A DNA stretch of 64,000 nucleotides from Paguma larvata (GCA_030068075.1 CM057835.1:23714930-23778929); one strand, 5' to 3'. Shown: positions 19,417-32,245, numbered from the stretch's first letter. Notes: generated from the letters alone by a model not told the origin. A program made the numbers and translations.

Positions 19417-22055
19417 CCATACACTATACCCAAAAATTCAACACGGATGAATGGACCAGATTATTTCTAAGTGCTATGTATTAACCCCCTGGTAACTCCA
19501 CCCCCTGACAAGCGGCAGAGCTGGGCTTACAGGATCTGCCTGAATCTGTACTCCTCCTGGGTAATGGAGTATGACCCCACCTGCAGGTGTCTGGTGAAGG
19601 GCTGGCTTCTGCCAACTTGGCTCTACTGCCTTCCGTGAGGTTTCGTTTCATAGATGGTGGGTCTGCAACCTCTGTACAGAAGTCTGGCATGTGGAGGGTG
19701 CTTCTTACCTAGCGCTGTCCTGTGCACCCGTGCCCCCTCTGCCCTGTCCCCCGCTGCCTCCCCCCCCCTGCCCCGTGACAGAGCACCCCCCCTCCCAGAG
19801 CCGAAAGGATGGTCTCCAAGTGCAGGAACAGCGCAGGTGATCCAACCCTATAGTTCTTGCCTTTAGGAGCTTAGTGCTTTCTGTCCTCTTACTACCACCA
19901 CCCTCAAGCCCATGGGCATCTTAGTGCTGCTTCCTGCTGTCCCAAAGCAAGCAAGGTCATTGACTTTCCTTAGCCCTTGTGGGCTCCCAAAGAGGTTCAC
20001 ATTTTCAAGAGCTTAAATGGAACGAAAGATGGGTGACCCTCAACATAAAACGATGGACTGTAACTGTAACCACTTTGCTCCTTTCCAGGCACTTTGGCCC
20101 TATCCCCCCACCCCGACTGCATAGCAGAAGCCTGTTCTTACCTACCATGCGTGGTTTCTACTGAGCTTTTCATCCTAAGATAGGAATGGACAGTCAGGCA
20201 TGGCACTCTGGGAAGCCCTTTCCCATCTGCTCATTTAGTCCAAAGCCGTCTTGGTTGGGAGCGTGCCCTGCTCGCGGTCTGTCGGCTGGGCAGAGACTTG
20301 CCGACTGAGCTTGCTCTTCACTCAGGTCCGCTTGGCCGCCTCAGACCCGGTCTCTCCTCCAGCCTCTGAGGAGAACGCCTTACAGAAGGATAACTAGGAC
20401 CCAAACCATTTTCTACTGTAACTGTAGGTGCTTATCAGGGTCTTTGTCAAAGCACTTCAGAAGCTGCTCCGAGCCAGGGACGTTTTAGCCTGGACATGAG
20501 AGAGGTCCTCCTGTTGTCTGGACCCTGGCATGGATGAGCACTGCTAACACATTACTAACTTGCTGTGGAAATGATCAAGCTTATAGATCTGAGCTCCAGG
20601 TTCATGGCTCATAATGGCCCTCTTAACGTTTATTCCACTGGCTCATAAATGACTGCCCTCCTGAGTGATTCTGATACTGACATGGGCCTGATAGGCTTTT
20701 GTCTCCTTTGCTGAAGTTTGGGAAGCAGTGAAGAGGCCCATCCAGAAAAGCTAACAATTTTTCTCAGAGCTTCTGTTATAAAACTCAAATAAGTTGTGAT
20801 GTGAAATCCTAAAAGTTAACAAGAACATCCAGCTGCTTTCTATATGGAGTTCAAAGACTTCCCTTATGATCTCCTGTACACCAAATTCCAGTCCTCTGGC
20901 TTAGAGACCAGCCTCCACAAATAAATATGCTGGCCAGTAGAATGGCACATCCTGTGTATTCTGCCCTGGGTCCTGGTCCCTTTTGGAGATGAAAAGGTAA
21001 AAATGCTTGAATGGGTAAGCTGTACTAATACTCAGCCATCTACTTGGTGTCTCCTGACCATTCACTTGGGATTTAATTTATCTCTTGGGAACTGGCCACC
21101 AGACCCCAGTACAGTCTTGCCAATGGTGTGATGCGTGCTTAGAACATACCTCCTTTTATATGCAGCTAGTATCACTTAAGGTCCTTTAGAAAGATACATA
21201 CAGAAGGACACCACTTCTAGGAATTTCTGTAATTAGCAAAATGGACCATGAAGGTAGAAGAGGAAAGTGTGAGGGGAGGAAAAACCATAGTAACCTGGGG
21301 GGGCAGAGTGGGGAAAACAGGAGTGGGACCATTAGGAGTCTGCTGGATTGCATGGGGAGTTCACAGGTCTTACGATGCTCCATCAATTACATATCCCACT
21401 GATGCTGCTAAAAATAGGATGAGTTACCAAAGTCAAATTTTAGAAACCTTTGAGAGCGCTAATTTTGGATTCCTTTTCTTATGCATGTGCAATTGATGGT
21501 GGGGTGTGTATATTTGCAAGATTGCTCTCCTTCAAGACGTAGGTTGAATCTTTTGCTCCCATCCCTCTGTTCCCAAGATGGGATTTTTGCATACTGTAGA
21601 AAATCAGTAAATGCTGTCGAACAGGTTTAAAGCCTACCTGTACTCCCCTCCTGTTTCCAGGCTGAGTCGCTTTGAGGAATGGCTGCTTTATCCTCAAGGA
21701 GCCACTTCTACAGTAATACTCCTCCCCTTCCCCCGCCCCCACCCCGTTTCGGTGTGGCTTTTGGCTTAGGCTACACAGCGGAAGGCGCATCTGTTTCCTC
21801 TGGCGCTTGCCTGAACCTAGGAGTGTGGAGCCCATCAGGAGATATTTAAATGCTGTTTCTTCTTTATCACTGTGCCCAAAAGCTTAGCACAAGGTGTGAA
21901 TGTGGAATAACAGCAAAGTAACATTTGTGGGTATGAACTCTAGGATATTCAAAACCAGGCAATTTTACATTAATCTGTGCACAATTTTGATAGTTTTTGC
22001 CTTTCTGAAGGTGGGTCCTTTACATAAAGTGGAATAAAAATATGCTTTTTAACTA
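19417..22055. other. Intronic sequence, no element recognised
   Basis: 2.6 kb without a recognisable exon, SINE or LINE. C-rich between 19,720 and 19,800. Confidence 0.35.
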
Positions 22056-22355
22056 TCATAGGCAGATAGGAGTCCTGAGTGGGAGTGGGGGGCAAATTCT
22101 TCTCTCCATCCTTGACAGTGAGGATCGAACAAAGCAGGTGACTTTCAGAGGAGCCTGGTTGAGTCCTGAAGAAAAATCAGATGGAGTCTGAGTTGTCTTC
22201 TCACGCAGAAATGGTGATCCTTCGTCTTCATCTGAAGATGAATCCTCCCTTAGGTTGTCCACTAAGCCACGCAGTGTTCCTCTGCCTTCCAGAATAGAGG
22301 TCCCAGCCGGTACATAAGGCAGAGAAGAGCCCATCCCTGCAAAGTCTTTTGACAT
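22056..22355 (-). pseudogene. Unidentified minus-strand reading frame, possible retrocopy or exon
   Basis: A 99-codon frame starts MSKDFAGMGSSLPYVPAG and has an acidic-serine block EDSSSDEDEG at residues 37-46, a composition usual in real intracellular proteins and rare in chance frames. An in-frame TAG lies four codons before the ATG. After codon 85 or so a neighbouring frame (DGEKNLPPTPTQDSYLP...) stays open for about 45 more codons, which could mean a one-base frameshift. I see no poly-A tail or target duplication, nor convincing splice signals. I do not recognise the protein. It may be an old retrocopy, an exon of an antisense gene, or chance. Confidence 0.3.
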
Positions 22356-23286
22356 TGCGTTCTTCTAATCCAGTGGTTTATTGTATGAGTAACCTTTAAG
22401 AAGATAATTAGTACATTAAAAGGAGATAAATCACTATCTCAGATATAATCATTCTCAATTTACCTACACTTGCTAATGAGGGTTAATGTTTGTTTATAAA
22501 ACGAGGAAAACGAAGGTTTCCTCAGCCAGAAACTAGTGTTCCTTGGCTGTTGAGCTGCGTGCTCTTCTCACTTTACTGGGTGCATACGTGTGGGGAACTG
22601 GGGGACAGGCCGTGTTCCCCACAATGATGAGAATGCCCTTGAAATGTGATGGGCTTTATGACCAACGTGGCAGATTAAATCTACTTGAATGAATGCTGTT
22701 TCCTACAGGATGGCCTCTCTGGCAGAGGTACCCGGATGCTGGAACTCAGCAATAAGTCTTCTGAAATTAGCTTCAGATAGGATGTGTCCTTTCTCCTTTG
22801 TATAGTGGTAATCTCTCTGTGCCTGGGAAATGGGCCTTTCTGGAGATCTGCAAGACTTGTTCAAAGAACCAGGTTGCTTGAGTAAGGTAGGTGTTCACTG
22901 ACCTGCATTTCTGTTACAGGCCGAGTGACTTGCGTGTGCTGACGCCAGTTTTGTGTGGCCTCCAATTAGCTGTTCTCAGGAGTTATAGACTTTGAATGAT
23001 CTCAGTGATGGATTGGTGTTGAGCCACCCCAACTGTCAGGAAAAGACTGAATGTAGCTATTCTGGTCTGCTTGATTAAAAATCTAAAGGTTCATTGAGTT
23101 TTATAGTTCTACTGACTTAGTCTCATAAATGACCAACACAGGGGCATATAATTGCTTCAATGTTATGACAAGTATAATATTAATACCTATTGACAAACAG
23201 AAAGCCCATTCCACCTAATTTTGTGACATGCTCTTTCCCCCAGCTATGCATCAGACAGGATGTTAGCCACTGAATATAAGGAGGGC
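22356..23286. other. Intronic sequence, no element recognised
   Basis: No exon or repeat identified. Confidence 0.3.
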
Positions 23287-23692
23287 GGAGCCAAAGTATT
23301 CATAATCCAGATAGAAGCAAGCAGCAGCCATAATGGATGAATGGAGGAGCAAAATGTGGTATATCTATACAATGAAGTAGTAGTAAGCTTTGAAAGAAAT
23401 TGATATATGCTATATCCTGGATAAACCTTGAGGACATTACCACTGACAAATACCATCTGAGTCTACTTCTGAGGTACAGACAGGAGTCAAATTCAGAGAC
23501 AAAGTAGAATAGGGGTTGCAGGAGGGAGGGGACAGTCAAGATCAGAAGTTTCATTGGTACAGAACTTGAGTTTTGCATGATCAATTCTGGAGATGCATGG
23601 TGGGTATGGTTGTATGTAATGTAACCAAACTGTACACTTAAAAACAGCGAACATGGTAAACTTTGTGTGTTCTACCACAAGTAAACTGGGGG
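23287..23692 (+). mobile_element. Old LINE-1 3' end (L1MA/MB type)
   Basis: Plus-strand order is 'tattcataatccagatagaagcaagc...aatggatgaatggaggagcaaaatgtggtatatctatacaatgaa...tgaggacatta...ggggttgcaggagggag...ccaaactgtacacttaaaaacagcgaacatggtaaac', the end of ORF2 into the 3' UTR. Confidence 0.65.
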
Positions 23693-23711
23693 CCATAAGT
23701 AGTACAGGGAA

Positions 23712-23850
23712 AATAGACCAGAGCGTAACCTTTAGACTAGAGAGACTTGGGTTTGAGCACTCATTCCCTGTTTACCAGCTGTGTGACCTCAGGTAATTGA
23801 TCAACCTCTAGGCTTATGCTAACTGTAAAACGGGTGAGAAGCTAGTACAA
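23712..23850 (+). mobile_element. MIR SINE relic
   Basis: 'gagagacttgggtttgagcactc', 'accagctgtgtgacctcaggtaattgatcaacctctaggct' and 'aactgtaaaacgggtgag' follow the MIR core. Confidence 0.65.
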
Positions 23851-24225
23851 CCCTCAGATGCTTGCCGCTGATCTAAAATGAGAACACTTTGTTGTCCTCC
23901 TGGGAGTTGCTAGGAGAAGGTCTTCTGAGAAGCTACAGTTCAGTGCAGGGCAATTCAAGGGTGAAGTCTAAGGGCTTTTAGGAGGGTGCTGATTCATTGG
24001 CTCTAGTCCCCCTACGCGGGACAGGCAGCCTTGGATTGGGTCCTAAACCAGCAAAGCACCAGCACTGGAGAGGCTGTAGGGCTATGTAGGTGTCCTCTTT
24101 TTCAGGTGTGGGGAGGGAACCAAAGGAGTCTGAAGGTCTTTGTTTTGAAGGCCACCTATTCTCTCATCTTAAAGCACTAGACCTAACTGTTGTGTAGCTT
24201 GAATTGTGAGGTTTGATTTACAGCA

Positions 24226-24520
24226 ATGTGGGTGGAACCGGAAGGTATATGCTGAGTGAAATAAGTCAGAAGGACCGATATCCTATGTTCACTCATCTGT
24301 GATCTTGATGAAACTTAACAGACGTGGGGGGAAGGGGAAAAAATTGGAGGGAGGGAGGCAAACCACGAGAGACTCTTAAATACAGGGAACGAACTGAGGG
24401 TGGACAGGGGAGGGCTGGGGGAGAGGGAAAGTGAGTGATGGGCATTGAGGGAGGGCACTTGGTGGGAGGAGCACTGGGTATTGTATGTAAGCCAATTTGA
24501 CAATAAGTTATATTTAAAAA
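24226..24520 (+). mobile_element. Carnivore LINE-1 3' end, 5'-truncated
   Basis: 'ggtggaaccggaaggtatatgctgagtgaaataagtcag', 'gagagactcttaaatacagggaacgaactgagggtgg', 'gtgagtgatgggcattgagg' and the end 'gagcactgggtattgtatgtaagccaatttgacaataagttat' make a carnivore-specific LINE-1 tail of about 300 bp. Confidence 0.8.
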
Positions 24521-27304
24521 TGTGGAGCTTTGCCCCAGATTGTATTGAGAAGAACATCCCACCATGACACACTAGTAGGACGCCTGTGTCCATCTTGAGC
24601 CCTTTCTGCACTTGGCATATTTGGCTATTGTGGTTGCAAGGATATTTCAAGATGTTGGCTCTGTTCTTAGGAACCAGGCTTAGCTGATCTGGTGCCTCAG
24701 GAACTAGGCATCGTGCGTGATATGCCAGTGTATTACTAGGGGGGCTGGAAAGATGCCCATGACCTTTGAGGCTAATTTAGGGACCAGTGGCATTTCCTTC
24801 CACGCCAATCCCATCAATATGACTCCATTACTCTTGGCTCTGTTTTTTTCCTGTCTTCTCCCCTCTGCCTTAGGTTAAGTACCTCTTTCTGAATTTCAGT
24901 TCCAGTTTAGATTGACTGTAATATCTACGGCAGATTAGCAGTTGTTACTGTCACTAATGACAAATGTGTAAAGCTTTCATAGCAAGTTGCCCTTTGATGG
25001 GCTGTTCTAAAGGCAGGTACACCTGGTCCATGGGGCTTTGACTCCCTAAGCCCAAGGAACTTTTAAAGATGGTGGTCACTGGAAACCATATGCTTCCCTC
25101 AGAAGAGGCTGTGGGTGTTACAGGTACTAGAGCCATTGTTGCCTCACTTGGGGTGAAACAAAAAGACCTGGAGAGCTAGTGAAATCGAGATGCTGCATCT
25201 CACCCCTGTAGAATTGGATTTGGGAGATTGGTCCTTGTGCTTGGCTTTCTTGCTAGATCGTGGCTATCTATGCTACTTACATCCTTGAGTTTCTAGTTTA
25301 TGGACTACCAAATCCTGCCTTGGATTCTGATGGTGGCTTCCACACCTAACCTATCAAACCTTAAGGGTAAGTCAGCTCTTGATGCTGTAACTTAAGACGA
25401 AGCCTCCTGTGTCTTGGGCTCTGAGCATGTCCTTGCTGAGCTAGTCTGTGCATCTCAAGTCTTCTGTTCAATGCTTGTCCGAGGTGGCCATCTTAAGAAA
25501 CAGTAATTTTTCACAGACTGCTAATTCACTGTGGTAAACCATAGTTTGTATTTGAGCTAGTTCATGGGACCGAGCTGGGGAAGTTGGTAGTTTTCAGTCC
25601 TACTTGAACAGTGTTCTACAGGTGGAAAGTAGCCTTGACTCTGCTTCATGCCAAGTCAGGCTGTGAACTGAGTCCGAAGTTTTGCGGAGATGTCAGTTTT
25701 CAGCTCACTGTGTTGGCATCGCCCTGGTCCACACCTTGAAATGTCTTCCACTCTATATCTATTGTATAACAGATACAAATATTTAAGAACCTTTATCCAG
25801 CACAGTGCTCTGCATAAAAGGAGCATAAAAGCTAGTCTTACTGAAAAACTAACAAAGTCCATAGAATAAGTATTGAGAATCAAGGAGGCATCTTAAGACC
25901 ACAAGAGTGGTGGGTGGGGTTCCTGCTCAGTGGGAAGTAGAGGGTCCAGGGTCCTCCTGTGCTGGAGGTTTGAGCGGAAGTCTCCCCTCTTGCTCCTTGT
26001 CAGTTCTTCAACATGCCCCTCTGTCTCTGAGGGTTGAGGAGAGTTGGCGCCCCTGTCTGGACTCCCACAGCGGGTGGGGATGAAGATCAGAATATCCTCA
26101 CCTGGCGAGCTTCCAGCCTCCAGAGCGGGTTTCCTCCACTGAGCTGTTCAACAAGAGCTGCTCTTCCCTCTAGCCTCGGGCCCCGAGACTGGGAGTGGGA
26201 TGTAGTGTATAAGGGGCAGGATGGGGCTGATGTGGCATAGCCCTTGAAGACCAGCAACATCAAATAAGGATCTAAAATAATGACTCCTAGAAGTTCCCAA
26301 GCCACTTGAAGAGGAGGGCAAAGATGGGAGTGTATAAAAACTTAAACAATGGTATAAGACTTTACTGTGCCTTTTTAAAAAGTTTGCCTACAAAAAAGTT
26401 CTCTAGAGCAGAAGTATGGTAATGCCCAAAGTATGAAAAAACACTTGCATGAGTCTTCTCAGGGCTATCTCCAACGCACCGAGCTGTGCCTTTAACGTGA
26501 CCATGTAGTCCTTTGTTGAAGCTTATTTTGAGAACAAAGTTAACTTAGCATCAACTCTAGTTTTTTGTAAGATGGTGTTTCCATAAAATTAGATTACTTC
26601 AATTAATGTAATTGTTTTTAGTTTTACTGTTTCAAGTTTGTCTTAAATGGGGGGTTATATGAAATCTTCAAAGGTCAGTGTTAATAATCTCCCTTTAAGT
26701 AATGCTTGTTATCCTAAGTCAACATGGGCTGCGGGTTGTCTAGTGCTGCACTGACCTGACCTGACCGAAGGTGACTTGAGATACAACCAGAGATACGCCG
26801 GCAAGAAACCTGTACCATTAACTTTCACCTGGGATGATGAATGATGGGGGACGTACAATGGTCTTCCAGGTATAAAAGTTGTTGCAGCCTTTAGAAAGGG
26901 AATAGTGCTGCCGATTTTCTGCCCTATGGTAAGATTGCTAACACCTTAACCTCATGATCTCCATTGCATCAAGACAATGCTTTGCAAAAGTGAAACTTCA
27001 AAATGGAAGTTTTACAAAGTCCAGTGACTCTTGGGCCATTGTGAAGTGTTGGTCTGGACTGAGGTACAGCTGTGGAGGGGGAGGTTGAATTTGAAGACCT
27101 ACAAAAAAAACCTGATGCTCTCGGAAGAGAATGGTCCTACTGTCCCACAGCTTCGGTAAATCTGGCTTCTCGACAGATGCACTTACATGTCGGGAACAAA
27201 GCTAGGTGTGCTGTTAAAAGTAATTCCTAGACACCAACCAAAAAACCCCACAAAAATGTTCTGCGAGCAATCACTCTGCTTAGTGAGAATATGCCCCATG
27301 GTGT

Positions 27305-27326
27305 GGGGGTGGGGGGGTTGGGTGGG
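27305..27326 (+). repeat. G-quadruplex motif
   Basis: G5-T-G7-TT-G3-T-G3, four tracts with one- or two-base loops. Confidence 0.75.
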
Positions 27327-28338
27327 CTGGAAGGAGATTGTCCATTTACTTAGGCAGTTTGGAGCCTCTTGAAAAGTGAGGGCACTGGTGATGGACAGCA
27401 GGAGGGATTCTTGGATGATTCTGGTGCTGCGTGACTCTTGTTTTATTATTGATTCTGGATTGACTTTACCTCCAAGGATGTGACTCGAACTATGTTCTAA
27501 TGTTGATGACCTATTCAAGGGGGGATCTCTGTAAATGGAGCGCGTCTAGCGGTAGATGCCTGAGAACCATAGTGTTTGAGGAACAGCCAGGGGATTCAGG
27601 GGTTACAGGCTGGAGCAAAGGAACTATTATTCCCAAATACTGCAGGGCTGTCCCCTGAGTTTTTCCAAAGATCAGAGTGGTCAACAATGGGTATTTGTTC
27701 AGGGGGGCATATTTACCTTGGTGTACACAGTGCGTGGCCAATGGGACCACACTCCCTAACACGAGTAGGGGAGATGCCCTGCCTGGTGCAGGAATGAAGC
27801 CTTCCTCTCAAGCAGGCTCCTCACCATTCAGCAAGGATGACGTAGGGGAGCTTTAGAATGAGAGTTTGATCTCTAGGACCCTAAACTACTTGCCCACCTG
27901 AAAGTTTGCTAGAAATGACTATAGGGAAGGAAAAAGAAGTGAAAAGGAACTTCAAATAAAGAAGAACTCCTATCTTTTTGTTTTGCTTTGAGATTCTTAT
28001 AAAAGTAGACTAAAAGAAATTGATCTATGGATTTTGTTTATCTTAAATAGGTTCCCACCTCAGTTGAATTCTAAGATCTTTCAGAATGAAGGCATCTATA
28101 GATTCTAAGTTTGGATGCAGACAGGAAAGGGATGAGGAAGGAGACCGGAAGGGCTGTCAGGGTAGGGGAGAGGGAGAACCCCAAGGCAGGCAGGCATGGT
28201 GTGGGCTCTGCTGTGGGGCTGGGGTGGAGCTCTGTGGACCCTCTTCTACAAGAATGTTGCTTGGTTCAGCCCTAGAAAAACTGTTGGAGTAAAGTGAGAT
28301 CAAATCCCCTGAGGGCTGGCTGAGATGTGGTTTGCATC

Positions 28339-28363
28339 TTTTTTTTTTTTTTTTTTTTTTTTT
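28339..28363. repeat. Poly-T run (25)
   Basis: Could be the tail of a decayed minus-strand retroelement, but the adjoining sequence (aagatgtccgttccc...) matches none that I know. Confidence 0.8.
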
Positions 28364-29739
28364 AAGATGTCCGTTCCCTATAATGCTCTAGAAGCTGAAC
28401 TTAGCTCTAGATCAAGCATCTAATTGGTGACAGATCCAAGATGGGCTGATGTCCTGGTGTGGCTGGCTGCCTTCTGATTCCACCCCCCTCCCCCATCACT
28501 CTACTGGTCACTTGATAGGAGCCCTGGCATGGGCTGTGTCTTTCTAGGAACAGGGTCTGATGTCTGAGATCAGATGCTTTCTGAAGTTTGCAACATGTCA
28601 GGCGATTCGCTAGCACGCTCTGTAAGGCATTTGTATAACCAAATGAAAGAAAAAGACCTTTTTCACTTAACGCATATGTAATCCATGTCTAAGGGTATAT
28701 TACTGTCCTGCTCCAAACCCCTAATTCTAGCCATGTAGAGAGGGAGAGGTGTCCTTGAAGGAATCCACAGTGGGTTGGCTTTTGCTTTCCCCCTTAATAA
28801 AATATACATTCTTTAAGAATGATCACTCATATCTACTGTATGCTAAGTGGTGCACCCTCTTAGTTGTCTTCTTGCTGTTCACAAGTTCTCTCTGAGGTAG
28901 AGATAAGCTGACCTTCTGAATTGTCAAGTGACCCGCTCAAACTTCCTCTGCAAGGTGTGCAGGCGGTAGGCTGCAGGTGGCGAGGTCTCATGGCATCCTG
29001 GGACATCTGGCAGCTTCCCAGCGTTGCGCCTCCCTGGGAACTGTGTGCTGGTGGAGGTGGGGGAGGACCATCTCCTGTGGATTTGCTGTGGGTGTGTGTT
29101 TTCCTGGATACTGAGTAGCTTATTCGTATCTAAGGGTTAGGATATGGGTCACTAGTTCTGTTACTGTGTGTTTCCAGTTTCCGGTCTGTTGGTGTATTCA
29201 GGCTGACTCCACAAAAATGCACTCTGACTTGCTCTATAACTAAGTAGCATAGAGGGAATGTGGGGTTAAAGGAAAGAGTGTGGAGTTCTCTGCTTGGAGA
29301 CTTAATTGCATATTAAAATCAAACTTGATGTTAACTTTGTAACACTACCTTGGTCCAGTCCTTGGGGCCTCATTTACTGATTGGATTAGGACAGGGTCTC
29401 TCGGGGTCCTTCTCATCTGATTCTGCAAAAGTGTTACTTAATCTGGGTCACAATGTATACAATTGAAAATGGAGCAATGCTACCTCTCATCTTTTCTGTC
29501 TTCCTATGTGGGGTGAAACGGTTCAGCCTGCAAGTGTGCACGTTGCCAAAAGTTCTACCTCCCCATGAAAAATGCTTAACAGACAAAGCAAATATCTCCC
29601 TGTTTCTCCCCCACCACCTCCCCATTGCCAGTTTAGTAGGGGCAAGATCTGGAATTTATTCCTGAACTCAGGACTTAAGGGCATCCTCCCCTCCATACTC
29701 AGTCTGTCAGCAAGCACTGTTGACTCAACTTTCAAAACA

Positions 29740-30395
29740 GCCCAGACCCTCGCTTCTCTCCCGGCTCACTGCTCCGATCCATCCAACCTACCCCAGTGTC
29801 TGGCTGGATGAGGGCAATAGTCTCCTGACTGGCTTTCCTGCTGCTTCCCTGTCCCCTTCCAGTTTCTTCTCACAGTGGCCAGATCAGTCATAGAAAGTGC
29901 TCACTGGACTGTCCTCCTTCTTTTTGAAACCATCTAGCAGCTTCTCTTTGCTTGTGGAAGAAAACTCAAACCTGTGCTAGGCCTATAGGACCCTACATAA
30001 TCTGGCCCCTGCCTACCCTGATCGCATAGTATCCTAGTTTTCCTCCCTTGCTGGTTCTGTCCGTTCTGGCTGCCTCCTTGCTTGTTCACAGAGCTCTGCA
30101 GGCTTCTTGGCCCTTTAGTGTTTGCCCTAGTCCCTCTGCATCCGTGTTCTCTTCTGGGTGCCCCCCCCCCCCCACTGGCAGCTTCTCACCCATGCTTCTG
30201 TGGAGTCCCCTCCTTGGATGCCTTTTCTGCCACCTGCTCAATCTGTTCCCTTGTTTTCTCTTTGCATTTAGTGGTACCTGGCATTTGGTTGTCTAAGCTG
30301 GATCCTGGGGTGTGTGAGAGCAGAACTTAGTGTGCTCTCGCTCAAATCTCCAGTGCCAAGAATGTGTAGCACATAGATAGCAGTCAAAAACACTT
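29740..30395 (+). mobile_element. L2 LINE 3' section
   Basis: 'cctacataatctggcccctgcctaccctgatcgcatag', 'tccgttctggctgcctccttgcttgttc', 'ttggccctttagtgtttgccctagtccctctgcatccg', 'ctcccttggatgccttttctgccacctgctcaatctgttccc' and the end 'ccagtgccaagaatgtgtagcacatag' follow the order of the ancient L2 3' half. It contains a run of 13 C (about 30161-30173). Confidence 0.6.
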
Positions 30396-30413
30396 CTAAA
30401 ACAAAGGAAATTT

Positions 30414-30595
30414 GGGGGCACTTGAGTGGCTAAGTTGTGTCTGACTTTGGCTCAGGTTGTGATCTCAGGGTCTGTGGGCTTGAGCCCTGCACCAGGCTCT
30501 GTGCTGACAGCTCAGAACCTGGAGTCTGCTTCAGATTCCTTCTCTCCCCTTCCCCGCTTGCACACTGTCTTTCAGAATATTAAACCACAAACGAA
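30414..30595 (+). mobile_element. Carnivore SINE (SINEC)
   Basis: Head gggggcacttgagtggctaa, body 'ccaggctctgtgctgacagctcagaacctggagtctgcttcag' and a degraded tail 'tttcagaatattaaaccacaaacg'. A small direct repeat, agattccctttaaaa, occurs twice just downstream (30601-30632). Confidence 0.8.
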
Positions 30596-31240
30596 ACTCA
30601 AGATTCCCTTTAAAAAAAAGATTCCCTTTAAAAAGATGGAATTGGCAGATTCCTTAGATTTTTAGTACTAGGATGGGGGAGATCTACCACTGAGTAGGGA
30701 GTCTTGTTAGAGACTGCTCCGACTTCACCGTGATGGGACTCCCTGGATCAGGAACCTATTGGAAATTCCAGTTCCCTAGGCCTGGGCATCCTTGTGCTTT
30801 CTCTTCTGGGTCCTCCTGCGAGACGAAATGGTCTGGATAACGTTGGTGTTGATTCGTTCATGTTCATGCTCACGCGTTGGGGAATGCCCTAGCACGGTTC
30901 AGCTTCGGGAAACACAGGCTCCCAGTGGTGTCAAAGTTCTCTGCTGATTCTACAGACTTGAGCAGCCCCTCTGGTTAGATGCCCTTGAGGCCACATATGT
31001 GGGTTTTTTTTTGGGTGGGGGGAGGTTGGCGGTGTAAATAGCACTGAGAGGAAGATTTCTTGCTGCGTTCACAAAGCTAGTTTTGGAATTGGTTATTGGA
31101 GGAGAAGGCTGTAGCAGCTTTTCTCCTGTGCTCTTCCTCAGGTTTGTTTTCGGAGTGAGCTAGATGGGACAGTGCTTGGCTCTGCAGTCCTGAGGTGGTG
31201 GTCAGTTCTTGGTTCAGAATCGCCCACTCCCTCCTAACTT

Positions 31241-31459
31241 TAAAAAAAATTTTTTTTTAGCGTTATTTTTGAGAGACCTAGAGACAGTGTGAGCAAGGGA
31301 AGGGCAGAGAGGGAGGAAGACACAGAATCCGAAGCAGGCTCCAGGCTCTGAGCTGTCAGTGCAGAGCCTGATGCGGGGCTCGAACTCCCAGACCATGAGA
31401 TCACGACCTGAGCCGAAGTCGGCCGCTTAACCAACTGAGCTGAGCCACCCAGGCGCCCC
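31241..31459 (-). mobile_element. Carnivore SINE, left copy of tandem pair
   Basis: Full-length minus-strand copy from the T-rich tail (about 31241-31275) to the head '...gagccacccaggcgcccc'. The head has a five-base duplication (gagctgagcc). The left flank tccctcctaactt (31228-31240) is repeated after the right copy. Confidence 0.9.
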
Positions 31460-31669
31460 TTAAATTTTTTAAAAAGTTTTATTTTTGAGAGTAGGAGAGA
31501 CAAAACATGAGCAGGGGAGGGGCAGAGAGAGAGGGAGACACAGAATCCGAAGCAGGCTCCGGGCTCCGAGCTGTCAGCACCGAGCCCAACGCGGGGCTTG
31601 AATTAAGACTGAGATCATGACCTGAGCCGAAGTTGGACGCTTAACTGACTGAGCCATCCAGGTGCCCCA
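31460..31669 (-). mobile_element. Carnivore SINE, right copy of tandem pair
   Basis: Full-length minus-strand copy (tail ttaaattttttaaaaagttttatttttgag, head ...gagccatccaggtgcccca). It is followed by tccctcctaactt (31670-31682), the partner of the duplication at 31228-31240 that encloses both copies. Confidence 0.9.
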
Positions 31670-31929
31670 TCCCTCCTAACTTCTTGACAACACTCCCAGC
31701 TTAAGCCACGTGGCTGCACAGGATGAACTCCCAAGTACTTTAGGCTTCTTGGCACATTAGATAGAAGTATCCTTCTGCTTATGCCAGCTTGAAGCCTCCT
31801 CTAGCCAGAGCGTCATGACTGATACCTTATCGGTTGATTACTGCTTTGCAGGACTCTTCCCTGCTGGTAGAATGTCCTGATACACTTTGAACTTTTCTGT
31901 ACTTACGCTGCTTCTACTGGGAATATTCT

Positions 31930-32245
31930 TTTCCTTCTCGAATTCCTTTTCAAGGCTGTTCTAGCTTTTTCCATAAACCCTCCTTGACTCAGCCTAAGGG
32001 AATCTTATTTGTTCTCTGAAGCAGGTACCATGAGGTCCACGTGTAGCTTGGTCTCAGCATTTACTCATCTGCTCTTATGCCTCTGCACGTCATGGGTCTG
32101 CACTGTTAATTTCTTAAAGGATTGCTTAACTTTTTGCATACTTGCCTTATCTCCTCAACTCCTCCATGAGGGCAGGGACTGCCAAGGGCCCAGCACAGTC
32201 TTATGTAATTGGTATTTGGCACTTGCTTGTCTGAACAACTGGACT
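31930..32245 (+). mobile_element. L2 LINE 3' end relic
   Basis: 'cataaaccctccttgactcagcc', 'ctcaactcctccatgagggcagggactgccaagggcccagcacag' follow the typical L2 end ('...ctccatgagggcagggacc...cctggcacag'). Confidence 0.45.

Larger units (their letters stand above)
24521..29739. other. Long intronic stretch without recognised elements
   Basis: 5.2 kb with no SINE, LINE or exon that I can support. It contains a G-quadruplex motif (27305-27326) and a 25-T run (28339-28363) without a recognisable element attached. Confidence 0.35.

Noticed and set aside
28339..28363. T25 run as evidence of a retroelement tail
   Set aside because: The adjoining sequence matches no SINE or LINE and no flanking duplication was seen.
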